This document shows positions 36,201 to 49,600 of a DNA stretch of 64,000 nt, piece by piece; positions within the stretch are counted from its first letter, which is position 1, and every line of letters starts with the position of its first letter. Origin of the DNA: Serilophus lunatus. Lineage: Eukaryota > Chordata > Aves > Passeriformes > Eurylaimidae. The notes beneath the pieces are model-generated. The model saw only the letters and a program-made list of their open reading frames with translations. It ran no database searches and was not told the origin of the DNA. The stretch is taken from contig VXBA01005854.1 in NCBI GenBank assembly GCA_013399895.1, positions 311,237 to 375,236 on the forward strand, given 5' to 3'. A program made the translations under genes and the position numbers.

Positions 36201-37611
36201 GCGGAGCGAACCGACACGGGCCACTTGAGCGAGACGCTTTAGAACACCAGAGAGGAACAGCCACACTTCGTGCTGCATTTCCCCGTGCGTGAGAACAGTG
36301 TTTTACTCAGTGAGGGCAAAAAAAGAGAAGTTCAGCAGATTGCCATGTGTTTTGCCGCGTCTTTTGAAGTATCTCGTGCTATCTGCCTTTGGCCAGGGTG
36401 TTTGGTGTGTCCGTGCCCGGGTCTCACGACATCAACAGACTGAAAATTACAGTTTCTGTATGGGACAATAGCTTTAAGTGGAAAAAAACCCCCCATATTG
36501 AGCAGCTTAGTTGGAAATGTGATGAAAGACGTGCATTTTTGGCTTCATCTAAAGTTTCCTTCTGCTTTGTTTAAAGTAGACCAACTTTTTCAAAGACTTC
36601 AAGAAAAACGTGGTGGTCAGGGTAAGCATGTTGCCACCTACGTATGAACTAGGGAGAAGCACAACTGCTGCAGCAGAGCATCCACTCAGCTGCTTACTCC
36701 TGAGGATGGAAAAGTATTTCTGCTTTGGTAGCATTAATTCACTAGGAATTATACAATGTGTTTTTCCATCTCTTTGAGACCCTTGTCTGTAAATATGGGT
36801 AGCATCTTGTACTGCAGAAATTATTAACTTTCTCTAGCTGGTAATTTTTTTTCTGTATAATTAGGTTATTATTTTACTGGATGTTAAAAATAATGTTAAA
36901 TAAAAGATGTTAAATAGTCTAGCTTATTTTCTCTCTTAAAAATTTTATGTGTATTGTTTCTATAAATACCTTATTTATGGTTACATGAGGCTTTTAGCAA
37001 ATTCTGATGCTTTCCGTCAAGAGATTATAGTTAGCAACCATTCACAATTCTTTGTCTAAATTTGTACTTAGATCATCATGAATTACTTAGTCATAGTTGT
37101 TTTTGAAATGTTTGCTTCATCTTCTCACATTTTTGTCTATGAACTGTACAAATGTGGCATTTTTTTCTGAATTGTAACCAAGGGGTTTTTTTTTAAGATG
37201 ACTTTTTAATTGTGACTTGATGTTTTTTGTCATAATAAAACTTCTTTTGCTTAAGGTAATAAAATTAAGAACAAACTTTATGAAAAAAATCAAGTCAATA
37301 ATTACTAAACAGTGTTTTAAGGGACTTGCTAGCCCATTGAGGATTTCCATTCACTTGTGGGGTGCTTTACCTTACATTTAGTTAAGAAAGCACGATTTGT
37401 TGTTTGTTATTATATACTTCGGTTTATCTGAATAATGTGGCTTCCCTTCATATTTTCAATGACATTTTAATTGTGTCTGTTTTTAGTCTTTTATTATTCA
37501 TACTATGCTATTGGGAAGCCTGACTTGAGTGTAAGTCAGACTTCATTATGTACTTATGTACTTCCAAGTTCTTATGAGAAGGCTTTTTGCCTTGAATTTT
37601 GGCAGATTACA

Positions 37612-40600
37612 ATGAGTGCACCAAATAAAGCGATAGAACTACAGCTGCAAATGAAGCAAAATGCTGAAGAGCTGCAGGATTTTGTGAGAGAATTGGAGAG
37701 CTGGGAAAAAGATATTAAAGAAGTGGATTCTGAATTAAGGAAACAGAGCGGGGTCCCAGAAGAGGTAAACTCATAAGACCAGTATCAACTTAGTCATTCA
37801 TAATGTGATGGTGTTTCCAATAATTATGTTTTGCTGTAGCAGAATTACATTTGTTGACTTCAAATATCTGAAGAAAAGGTGTGAACTAATCCGGCTAATT
37901 TACTCTTCATCCGAAGTAGACCAAAGGTTCCTCTGTAAACTGTTCCACCAACAGAACTGTGAGGTAGTAGCCTCTGAAGGTGATGAGGCCATTAAAGTTT
38001 TAGTCTGTTTTGGGTAGATTTATGAGAATATTTCTGTTTGCAGCATCAGTGTTACTTATTTGCTACTAAATCTTAATATATTGAAGTTATTCTTTAGTGA
38101 TACTCTGCAGAGAGTTGTCTCCTAAAACTCACCTTCATATCATACATGTAATATTTGCTATTATTGTGTATTCAAAGAGTTAGACTTGTCCTTAGTGGTT
38201 TTATAGAGTTTGTAAAACAGCTTGCTGGATGGATTTCTAAAATAAAACTAGCCAGAGGATAGATACTATATAGATATAGATACTGTAGTTTCTTCAATGC
38301 AAGTGACTTTCACACCTCTCTTTTCTATTAAATTACTTAATTTAGTATTTACCACCAATTCGAAACAAGGCTTTTAAGAAAAAGAAGAAAAGCAAAATCC
38401 CTTCAAAGATAACCTCTGAGGAAAATAAGAAAAACAAGATCAAGTCTTATGATTATGAAGCATGGGGAAAGCTTGATGTGGTGAGTCAGAATATTTGCTT
38501 TGTTACTTGAATCTTGTCCCCAGTTGATTCTGTGTTAAATAAGATTTTGCTACAGTGCTGAGAATTCAGTCCACAGGTCGGAATCTTATTATGCTGGGTG
38601 CTGTATGAATGTATAAAGTAGCTTTATCCCATAAAGGTTATGTGTTTAATATTTGGAATACTGATAAATACTTGGTTTTCTATTGACTGTGCTTTCATTC
38701 AGCAGTGGAATCTTAGTTTAAGGGAAAAAACTTGTTTTAACAATAGGCCTATTAAAAGGTCAATTCTGGTAGAATATTAGACTAAACACAGCTGTCAGAA
38801 GTAAGGGGTAGTTCTGTCACCTTTGAAATCTAGACTACTCCCTAGTAATGAGGAATAGAGTTTTTTAAAAACACACTGATAACTCTCCTAATGTCTTGTG
38901 TTATTTTGCATTTTTTGAATTTTTTTTCTGATTTCAGGATAAAATACTTGAAGAACTTGATAAAGAAGATAGTACTCATGATTCTGTGTCTCCAGAATCA
39001 GACTCTGAAGAAGATGGAATACATATAGATGCAGAAAAGGCTCTTGCTGAGAAGGAAAAGGTCATAGCATTATAGATGCTTGTTATTGGCAAAGTAGCAA
39101 TCTAGATGTAGGAGCATTTGTAGTTTCTTTTAAAAGATCATCTGATGAGACCACACATTTGGTAGAAGAATTGTTTGTTTGGAAGTTTTTTGTATGTTTT
39201 CTTGCTCATTATTTCAAACTAGAAAATTCTCACTTCAATTCTGTTTCTTCTCATCACCAATAGCATCAAGCCTGAAAGGATCTACTTAATGTATGCTTAT
39301 GGTGGTAAATGTATTGCTGATATTTTGCTTTGAGAAGTTGAATTGCTGCATAAAATTGCCTTATAGATCAAACTGGTTTTTACCTGAACAAAACATCAAA
39401 ATACCCCAAACAAAATCCCTGAGAATTGAGAAATAGTCCCTTTGCAAGGCCAGTACATCTGGGAATGATGGATGAACTTTTACGTCATCATTGCTTTAGC
39501 AAGGTCAAGTTCATACCAGTTACTTAATAAGGTGGGATACAGGGAGAAGTCTCTCTCATGCTTCATTGCCATCCGAAATAGGCCAAGTTCTGTAGCAACT
39601 TTTGAGGTTTTGAGAAGCTTCTTTGTTTGCAAGTAATCATTCAATCCATTCAGTAGAGTTTTAGTTTTGGTTTGGTTTTTTGTAGATTTTTTTTTTGTGG
39701 TAGTTTTTTGTTTTGCTCTTTTTGTTTCTGCCCCTGCTGCTTTGGAAATTGCTGAGCAATTGAGGTGTCTTTTGCCATTATCATCTTGGCTGCAGTGAAG
39801 CAATAGTGGGTACATGAGATAAAAGTTTTGTCCCAAAGGGAATACTGGAAAGCAATAGTGCCAAATGTAGTTACTAAAAACTTTAAAATTTCAATAATTC
39901 AGTAAGCAGCTATGTATATGCTTGTTACAAGGTTTTGGAAATAATTTCTAAATTTTGAAAATCAGTATATTATAAAACCATGTCATTGCATGTATCTTGA
40001 GAACTACTTAATATGGGATACTTAGAACATGTTAGTTTAAAAATATGTCTCACAGTAAAACAATACTGTTGAACAAAAGTGTGTAAGTATTCTAAAATAC
40101 AAGCTTTGATAGTTTTTTCACCAAAAATTAGCAATATGTTTGCCAATGTAGAGTAACTTGCTGAAAAGGGTTTTTTTCTATTCACAGGGTAATAACTACT
40201 TTAAACAGGGGAACTTTGATGAAGCTATAAAATGCTATACTAGAGGGATGCATTCTGATCCATACAATCCAGTATTGCCCACAAACAGAGCATCAGCTTT
40301 TTACAGAATGAAAAAGTAAGACTTGCATTGTTAAATCTGTGATATTTTCTTACTAGAAATGCTACCTTCAGATTTTTGTTCTGGTTTTAAGTCTTGATTA
40401 TATATCATGCTGTGATACAGTTTGTGGAAGACTGCTGTTGCAACTTGCCTTCCAGTTTCAAAGTAAAATAGGAATCACTAGGATAAGGAACCTTGTAGTC
40501 TTCCTCATCTGTTTTTCCTCTGCTTTCATGCTGTAAGTTCAGTGTTGTAGTGTAAGACTTGAAAAAAGAGGAAGTTCACTGTCTAAATTGCCTTTCAGAT

Positions 40601-43600
40601 TCAGTGGGCTCTTTTTCTAAGACTTTGTTTTGGGGTGGAAAGGGTACAAGGGAGTTGGTTAATCTTTCTGTGGCAGGAGAGATTGTTGACCACTCTCTCC
40701 TTGTTTTGATGTATTCTGTATCAAGAGATGTTTAAATACTTGTTTTGTGCCCCTTCTGAAGTATGTGAGATTTCCATATTATCAAGAACCTGGGAAGATT
40801 CAAAGTAAGATAAATTGCTGAAGCTTTGCAGTTTGTTACCTAGATGTGTCCAAACAACTAAATCTTTTTTTTTTTCTTCAATAGGTTTTCTGTTGCCGAA
40901 TCTGACTGCAATTTAGCACTTGCTTTAGATAAAAATTACATAAAGGCTTATGCAAGAAGAGGGGCTGCTCGCTTTGCTTTGAAAAATCTCCAGGGTGCTA
41001 AAGAAGGTGGGTCTTTTTAAAATTCTTCCCTTAAAATACACACAAACTGTTAATCTTGATTAGGGCTTGTGTGATTTGAGGTATTGAGGTAGGAATTTAT
41101 TTTTCACTTCCCATAAGCAAAGAAGTGAAATAACATGTTGCATATTCTACTGGCGAGGTGAAATTCAAGTAGCAAGTCCAAATGATTTCTGTAGTTGTTA
41201 ATAGTTCTACAATAATTTGGCTTTAAATGTCTTAGAACGATGTCTTCCTTGCCATATCTCGGGCTTTTTGGGAAACTACAAAAAAAGGGTTATCTCAAAA
41301 GAATGCTCTGCTTAGAGGTCTATACTTTCTACCTGAAACATATTTTTCTGGTCTTCTGATAGATTATGAAAAAGTTTTAGAGCTGGATGCAAACAACTTT
41401 GAAGCAAAAAATGAACTGAAGAAAATTGATCAGGTAATAAGATTAATAGGCCCTAACATAAATTAATACACCCTGTTCAATTTATATTTGTATCAATTTA
41501 TATTTAAACCAAGAGCTGATTAAACAAATTCTTGTGCTTTTAGGGCATTTGAAGTTCAATAAGGTCAAAATATGTAATTGAGTTACTTCTGGGTAACCTA
41601 GCACCTGCAAACATCAGTGTAATATTGGATCAGCAAACTAGGGCTATGTATGCATCATCTGGGTGGTTTTTTGGTTTGGTTGGGTTTTTTTTTTTAATTT
41701 TGCCTCATTTTCTACTTCCTGTATTCATGCTTTTTTTCAAGGTAGCACAACTTACAAGAGAACTTCTGTGTTCTCTGGGCCATAAAACTGAACTGCAAGC
41801 CTGCTTGTAGTCCCATGGCTTGCTGTAGTCAGCCAAACCAAGAAGTTGTTTTAAGACTAGCTGAACATAATACTCTACTGCAAGTCTGATTGATCTCTTT
41901 CATGACAGGGAGAGAATATTGTTATGATGACCTTACTAAATATAAGGTCACTCATCATTACTGTATGAAGATACATCTTCATCTGTGATTTTTAAAGTGC
42001 TTGAAAAACTTGTTTTTGGAACTAAGATGCAAAGTCTCCAATAATTGAAGAGACAAGTTGTTTGTGAATTGGAGTATGAACAAACAGGTTCTATGAGTCA
42101 TTTTACATCGTGCTTCAGAAGTTGCATACTTTTTATTTATCAATTGTTGTTGTGACTCACGGTCCCTCATAGAAATACATTTTCAAGAAACAATTTAAAA
42201 TAGTTTCTTCAATTTGCATTCAATTTACAACACAGACACTTCTGTTAAAAAGCTTGGCAGATTTTTGTATCTTAAAAGTTTAGAATTTATTGTAATTTAT
42301 GTTCTGAAAGCGTTATACTTATTGAGAGGGGGAAAATACATCTTTGCAGGCTCTGTCATCAAAAGAAAATTCAGAACAAAAAGAGTTTGAAGATACTGTC
42401 AGAACAGGATTAACAGATGGAGAGAAGAAGCACTTTGAAGACCAGCAGCTCAAGCAGAAGGCTATTGCAGAAAAAGATCTGGTAAATCATAGGAACAGGA
42501 GAGACCTAGAAAAGAGAAGTATTGTTTTGTGCTCATTGCTGTGCAAATGTATGAGCCTGATACTGTCTCAAACTTTATGAAGGCAATGTCCTTGACGTAA
42601 CCTTGATTGTTTCCTATTTTGGGCTCTGTAGAAAGAGTGAGACAGTGAGTTCTGTTTGGATTCTTATGGAGGAATAATTATACAAGGTGTCTTTTACAGC
42701 CCAAATCTTATATGCTAAGTTTCAAGTACGTGGTAAGACAAATAGAATCTGAACTGGACTTTACAAAGATCACATTTCTCCATTATTATATGCCTCTTTC
42801 CCCTTGTTTGGCCAAGCAGAGTTGCAAGCTAGTTCTTGTGTTTTCAAACCTCTGATTATGTGGTGAAAAGTAGTTATAAGAAGTATTTTCAGTGTGCAGG
42901 CAGCAATGACAATAGAGATGTATTTCTGGATATGTAGTCTTGACTTACAGTTGGCTTATTGATTTCTCCGTCTAGCCTCTACTGCAGTTAAGAAAAAACA
43001 TAACTAACTAAACTAAAAATTTATTTCTGTTCACTTACCTAGCTATGTAACTTCTGACTTGTCATCAGTATGCAGATTTGCTATATTGGTTGTGGGAAGT
43101 AATTAGTAGGAGAAGAATGAAAGCATACATTAAGTAGTTAAACAGAAATTTCAGTCTAATGCAGTACTTCATGGGTAGCAAAGTTGACTCACTGCAGGCC
43201 TGTTCCTGGCAACATGGATCCTGCCAAATCTGGTCTTTAATTTTTAGCAAATGAGTAGAGTAGTAGCAGAGAAAATATGTGGCTTCACATTAGTGCAGAG
43301 AAGCAAAAGATAATTTTAGTCCCCCAGAAACAAACAAGAAAGTAATGTAATTTTCTTGTATGGAGCAGTAATTAGGAAACAACAGCGTCTGAACCCAAGT
43401 TGTATTTGAGGCTAAGTTTCATGAAAGTAGCAGGATTAAAGATGAATTTATGCATGCAAAAGTAATCTTGAAAGGAGAATGTTTAGCTCATGTTTAAATT
43501 TAGTAGGTACAGGATAGCTCTTCCCGCACACGAGGCGTAAAACTAAATTAGAAGTTGTAGGCTTACAAGTCTGCACTTAAACTATGCATGTAGTAAATCT

Positions 43601-46600
43601 TTTTTATCCTTGAAATATTAGAAAGAAATTAAGTTACTTGTTGTGTTTTGCTTCCAAGTTTAGATATGAAGAACTGTGCCATAAATGTTTGCCTTAATGT
43701 GAGTGTTCTTTACGTTCTGTTGTCATGATGTTGTGATCCTGTGCACTGAAAAGGATATTATAATATTATACTGTAATATTACATTATTTTAATATATAGA
43801 TGTTTCTTAATGCTCTTGTCTTCTGACCTAAATATTCCAGGGTAATGGTTACTTCAAAGAAGGAAAGTATGAGGCTGCAATAGAATGTTACACCCGTGGT
43901 ATTGCAGCAGATGGCACCAATGCCCTGCTGCCAGCTAACAGAGCCATGGCTTACCTAAAGATTGAGAAGTAAGTGGGATTGCAAATGCTGAATTGTTTGC
44001 TCGATGTGAACTAAATAGAATAGTGATTCAGTAGATTTTCACTCCAGTCACTCCTTCTAATTCTTGTTAGAATTCAGTATAGAATAGATCATGTTAGAAG
44101 CAGTAAAAGAGAGGGAACAAATCTGTATGTGTGGTCTTGCAATGCATTTTGTAGGAAAAAGTTTTGACAATAAAATAGCACCAGTATGAAATTATGGTTT
44201 CTAAAGTTGGATGTTTCTTCTTCATTTATAGCATTCAGCTACTCCCCTTTCTAAAAGGAACTGCCCAAATCTTTGTATTTTTTGACTATAAAACCCAGTC
44301 AGCTATTCAAAGTTGCACTGTAAAAAGAAGTGGATTATAACATCTGACTCCCAAGGGAATGAATAGAAGCTTTTCCTGGAAATTGTGATCTTATTTTAAA
44401 ATACTTTTTTTAGCTTTGCAAATGGAAACATGTATATGTAGTTTGCTTATTTTTAATTAAGCTTTATCCAAATAACCCAGAAACAGTAGGAAATACATGG
44501 TTTCTAGCAAATTAAATAAGTTCCATATGGCCATTTTTGAAGTCTGAACTCTTGACTCCTTGATGGTGTGGTAGTTTAAAACTTTTATAAGCTGGTAGCA
44601 TGAGAAGCAGAGAGCTGAGTGTTAATGTTGATTATCTGTTCTAATGTGAAATGACTGGATATCTGTAGAGACAGTATATTGATCTCAAATTAGGATGTTG
44701 TATGATAGTTTGCATGGACAGTATTTCTGACACAACACATAATTTAAAGGACATCATAATGCAAATAATATTCTCTGAGAATCAGAGGAAATGATACTTT
44801 AATTGAATTTCCATGCTAGAAAATTGATTCTGTATATTAAATTTGTGTATAGATTTGAGAGCGAACCAAACATAAAATGCAATAGAAGCTCATTGGTATT
44901 CTTACAAGCTGCTAGTACTGATAAGAACTGCAAAGAAAAATTAATTCCCATAAATTTAATGATAGTTTGAAGGAAGAGAAGAGAGGTGAATTAAAATACT
45001 TTCATGAGCATATAGTGGAATCATAATCTAGTATTACTAAGTATAGATGGGATGGGGAAATTGGATTTTAAAATGGAACAAATGACATTATGCTAGGATA
45101 TACTGACTTGCCATTCTGAAATAGTTAGGACAAATGACAGAAATTCAGATGTAGAGAAGTTTATTCTCCTGCATGCTTGCCTCTCCTTTCTTGTACCTTT
45201 TCTTTGTAATGGTATTTCTAGTTTTCCTAAGTAGAAAGCCATGGTACTGGTAGTTCAGGCTGATTTTAAGGACATAGAATGATTATAGTGGTCTCTGCTC
45301 TGACAAGGTCTAAGCATTTATTTTCACAGAGGAGGTGAATTTTTCTGTCATGAGATACCAGAACGTTTGGCTGAAATATAAAATATGATTACTTAACAAT
45401 TTGAAGTGTTTATGGGTTTTTTTACATTTTAGCTCAGTGATATGAATATGTATGTAAGTAATTAGGATCTATCTTTATATTTTAATTGTTTTGGGTAGCT
45501 TTGTCTTTTCAGTTGAAACTGTCTCTTGAAACTGATTATTAATTTTGTACTACTCTTTTACTAAGATATGAAGAGGCAGAAAACGACTGTACACAAGCTC
45601 TGCTCTTAGATGCCTCTTATTCTAAAGCTTTTGCCAGAAGGGGAGCTGCCAGAGTTGCTCTTGGAAAGCTAAAAGAAGCTGTGCAAGGTATGACTTTTGA
45701 ACTGGCCTAAATGTGATAGGTAAGAGATCAATATAAGGGTGTGCTGATATTTTTATTCTGTCAAATCAAGATTATCAGTGCAAAAGTGACAAATTAAGGG
45801 GTTTTGCTGGGTTGCACTGAAAGTGTATATGTATATTTGTATGTGTATATATAAAAACTGCTGTGTTGGTATCCACATGATGGAAAGGAAGACAATTTTA
45901 TACAAAACTACAACTTGTTGCTTATGATAAGTAGTAAGAAATAGTTCGAAAAATTTGTTTAAAAAGTAGGTCAGGGTGTAAGCTTTAGGATGACTTGGGA
46001 GTAGACAGTGAAGTGGATTGGAGGGTTGTAATCAGTGACACAGGGTCTGGTTGGAGGCCTGTCACTAGTGATATCCCCCAAGGTTCAATACTGGGCTCAA
46101 AATTGTTTAATTTATCCCTCAATGACTCAGATGAAGGGGCAGATGCCTCCTCAGCAAGTTTGCTGGTGACACAAAGCTGGGAGGAGTGGCCAATACCCCA
46201 GAGTGCTGTGCAGTCCTTCAGATGGATTTTGACAAGTTGGAGAGATGGGTAGAGAAGAACTGTCTGAAATTGAACAACAGGGTCCTGCACCTGGTGAAGA
46301 AAAACCTCAGGCACCAGGACAGTCTGGGGGCTGACCTGCTGGAAAGCAGCTCTGAGGAGAAGGACCTGAGGTGCCATATGCTCTAGGATGGCCCTGCTTG
46401 AGCAGGGAGGTTGGACCAGATGACCTACTGTGGTCATGTGTGATTCCATGGCTTAGCTGCCTTTAATTATTTTTAGAGTTATGAAAGAAAAAGAGGTTTA
46501 AAAATCTGCCATGAGTACATTGTGACTTAAAATATCTACCACTTATATGTTGTTTTTCACTCAGATTTTGAAGCTGTTCTGAAGCTGGAACCTGGAAATA

Positions 46601-49600
46601 AACAAGCAATAAATGAACTCACTAAAATAAGGAATGTATGTATACTTACACAAGTTTGGTGTTTTTTTGTTTCTTTGGGAGTTGTTTTGTAAGGCTGTAG
46701 ATTAGAATGTTTTTATTCCGTATTACATTATTTGTAATGAATCTTGTAATTACTCATCAAACTTCTAATCTTTTGGACAACTTGCCATTTTTTTTCAGGA
46801 ATTAGCTGAGAAAGAACAAACTCACCAATATCCTGCAGTGTTGATAAAAGAAACGGAAATAAAAAATATAGTGAAACTGATTGATAATCCATTACAGATT
46901 AAATCAACAGTAAGTTGTTTTGTGAGTTCCTTTTTTATAACGATGGGAAAGGTAGAACTTAAAGTTAAAAATTTGCTTCTTGCTCATTTGTGTAGACTAA
47001 CTCCAAAAATGTACAGATTTACTCTTTTGATACTTTTCAAGAATATACATGTGCCTGGAAATGCTGAAGTTCACAGTAGCAGTGGTGTAAGCATTCAGCC
47101 AGCAGTGCCACCCTTGGGAAACCTGGCGCATGCATACATTTTTAATGTGAAATAAGTAGGCAGCCCCTCAACCCTGTCCCAGGTCTGTAACATCACAGTT
47201 GAGAGTAAAGGGGAGTCAGCTGAGTCTCTGTGTTTCATTGCAGACTTGAGAAAGCTCAAGTAAACTTTCCTTCTTCTGCTGTTTGCAGTTTATACAGTAC
47301 CTGTAGAGTGGTGACAAGAATTTTGCCTATTTGTGTTGTATGCTGCTGTCACATAGGATTACTGCAAGAGCTTTGAGCCTACATTTTCATCCACATAAAC
47401 TGTAGAACAGCTGGGTAGTCATTTTCAATAAGTGGTATTTTTGAACTGTGAATTGTCAGCGGTTATAGTCAGATTAATGAATTATATATGAAAAAATCTA
47501 ATGGAGAGTAGTACAGCAATCTTTACATATTAGGCTTCTTCTTTTAGTACTTTTAATCTTCATACATTCTGCCATGACTTGTGTGAATACAAAGCTTGCT
47601 CATACTTTGTATGTGTATGCAGTCACATTAGTAGTGTTCTGCTCTTGATGATTTGGTAATGTATGTCTGCCTTCATGGAATATATAATTCAGATGGATAC
47701 TTTTAGTAGAATTTATATGATTATTTTGATCCTTTGGGAAGGGAGGAGTATTACCTGCTCTCTATAACAAGATACACTATTTCTATAAACATATTGTGAA
47801 ATACCTGAAATACTACAGACAGTTACGTTTAAGTGTTCAGTTTGACTGCTAAATTAAGTGGAAATACTAGGTTAGTTGTATTTCACTTGTTATTCTGTTA
47901 AGGTAGATAAGTGTAGGTGAAAATCTATGCTTTTAGTACTGCCCAATGATTACAGAGAGAACTGTAATTTTATTTCATATCCACCAGTCAGCCTACCAGT
48001 CCTAACACAATGATGAGATAGTGTGTTGTCAAAGCACGCTGTGTATTGGCTGTCAATACACCAAGATGATGGGGCTTTTTCTGGCATGATTTAAAGCAGT
48101 CTGCAAACAGCTGTGATGGCCTAACAATGAGATTGTGTTGGAGTTGGACAGAGAAATCTGCCATTTCTTAAAAATCGTTAGGTATGTTTAATCATGTGCA
48201 TTTGTATCAGTATTTCTAGAGCAATATACCTTATGTTCGTATTCAGGAAAAAAATTCCGAAGTAGAAGGTGGTGATTTTTTTTTTCTTTTTTGTAAGACC
48301 TGTGAAGGTAGTGCTAGGTGATGGCCAAAAATAATTGTAATCATGTAGAGATTAAAGAAGCTGAAACCTTTTAGTTACTGTGTTCTCTTGTGGTGGAATT
48401 AATTACCTTATGGTGTATTTAACATGGTCAGTCAGCAGGGTTGAATTACAGAGGAAATAGCAAAATTTGAAGTTGTGGGTCAAGATGGATGTTTACTTAT
48501 ATTACCAAATTACAAAGCTTGCCACATCATTGGTCAAAGTATATGATAGATCTTGCCTGTTCAACCTTAGCAGAAAAAGAGTATACATTTTTAATTACTA
48601 CTTTGGAAACAATGCAGATTCTGAGATCCTCTACAGTAAGGATATTCTGGTTTATCAGGGTAAAGCAATAAAGTTATCATATCAGGCTTCATTTAGAATT
48701 TCATGCAGAAATTTCCTTTTTTGCCATTTACCTTTATTGAAAGTGTCTTCTGTGTGCACCACTACAGATGTAACTGGTTATCATAAGATTATTTTAAGTT
48801 ATACACAGCTTTGTTTGAGGCCTGTATGAACACTTGTGTCTACATATGACACGATATATGTGTTCTGTTTAGAAGCCATTGCAAACAATAGAAATTGAAG
48901 AAATTGATGATGATACACCAGACAGTGTCTTGCCCAGCACTACTTCTTTAGCCAATACCTGGAGGAAGTCATTGAGTGTTGAAACAACAGAGACTCTAGA
49001 TCAAGATGATCTCTCAGCTACAATGGACATTCCAAAAGCAAAGCACTTGAAAATAGAAGAAATCAGTGATACGTCACCATTAAAGTAAGTATAATAATTC
49101 TGATCCTCTTTTTAAGAGGTAAATATAGTTGAAATGTTATCTTCATTTCCCAATATCTACATGTGATGAGTTATCTGAGATATTTTAGAGAATCTGAATT
49201 AAAACGAAAATGTTGAAAGAAACTGCAGTTCTTGCACATGTGCCTCTGATCCTGCAGGGGTTGAGACAAGCATGAGCTATATAGTGTCAGATAGAAAACT
49301 CATTCTTACATTACAAATAAAAAGAGATTCTTAACATTTTCTTGCATGCCATACTCTCTCTTTCTTGTGCACTCCATCTTCCTTAGCTGTGATTTTTATT
49401 TCTAGAGTTTTAGAATAGATTTTGAGCAGAGTTCAAGCACTCTGTGCACACCAGTTGTGTGAGAGAAGAGGAGCAGAGGAGAGTTGTCACCACCCTTTCC
49501 TCTGCTGAGCAGGCAGCGAATAACTTTAGGTTTGCTCAAAGTTTCAAAGTTACACTGTGGGCAAACTCAAGTCTGGCTTACTATAGAAGGTTTATCCTCG

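Noticed and set aside
35437..36264. 275-codon minus-strand frame across ATP23 exon 1
   Set aside because: Only 35667-35853 is real coding sequence. The rest is read-through into intron 1 and 5' CpG-island sequence; the ATP23 start and donor explain the signal.
39480..39836. 118-codon minus-strand frame in RPAP3 intron 3
   Set aside because: Antisense to an intron, Lys/Thr-rich owing to a T/G-rich stretch, no domain and no splice partners.
41922..41958. Inverted repeat (TGACCTTA ... TAAGGTCA) with a C-box-like ATGATGA in RPAP3 intron 6, considered as a snoRNA or hormone-receptor site
   Set aside because: No D box at the right distance and no conserved guide could be argued; the hairpin arm is only 8 bp, which can occur by chance.
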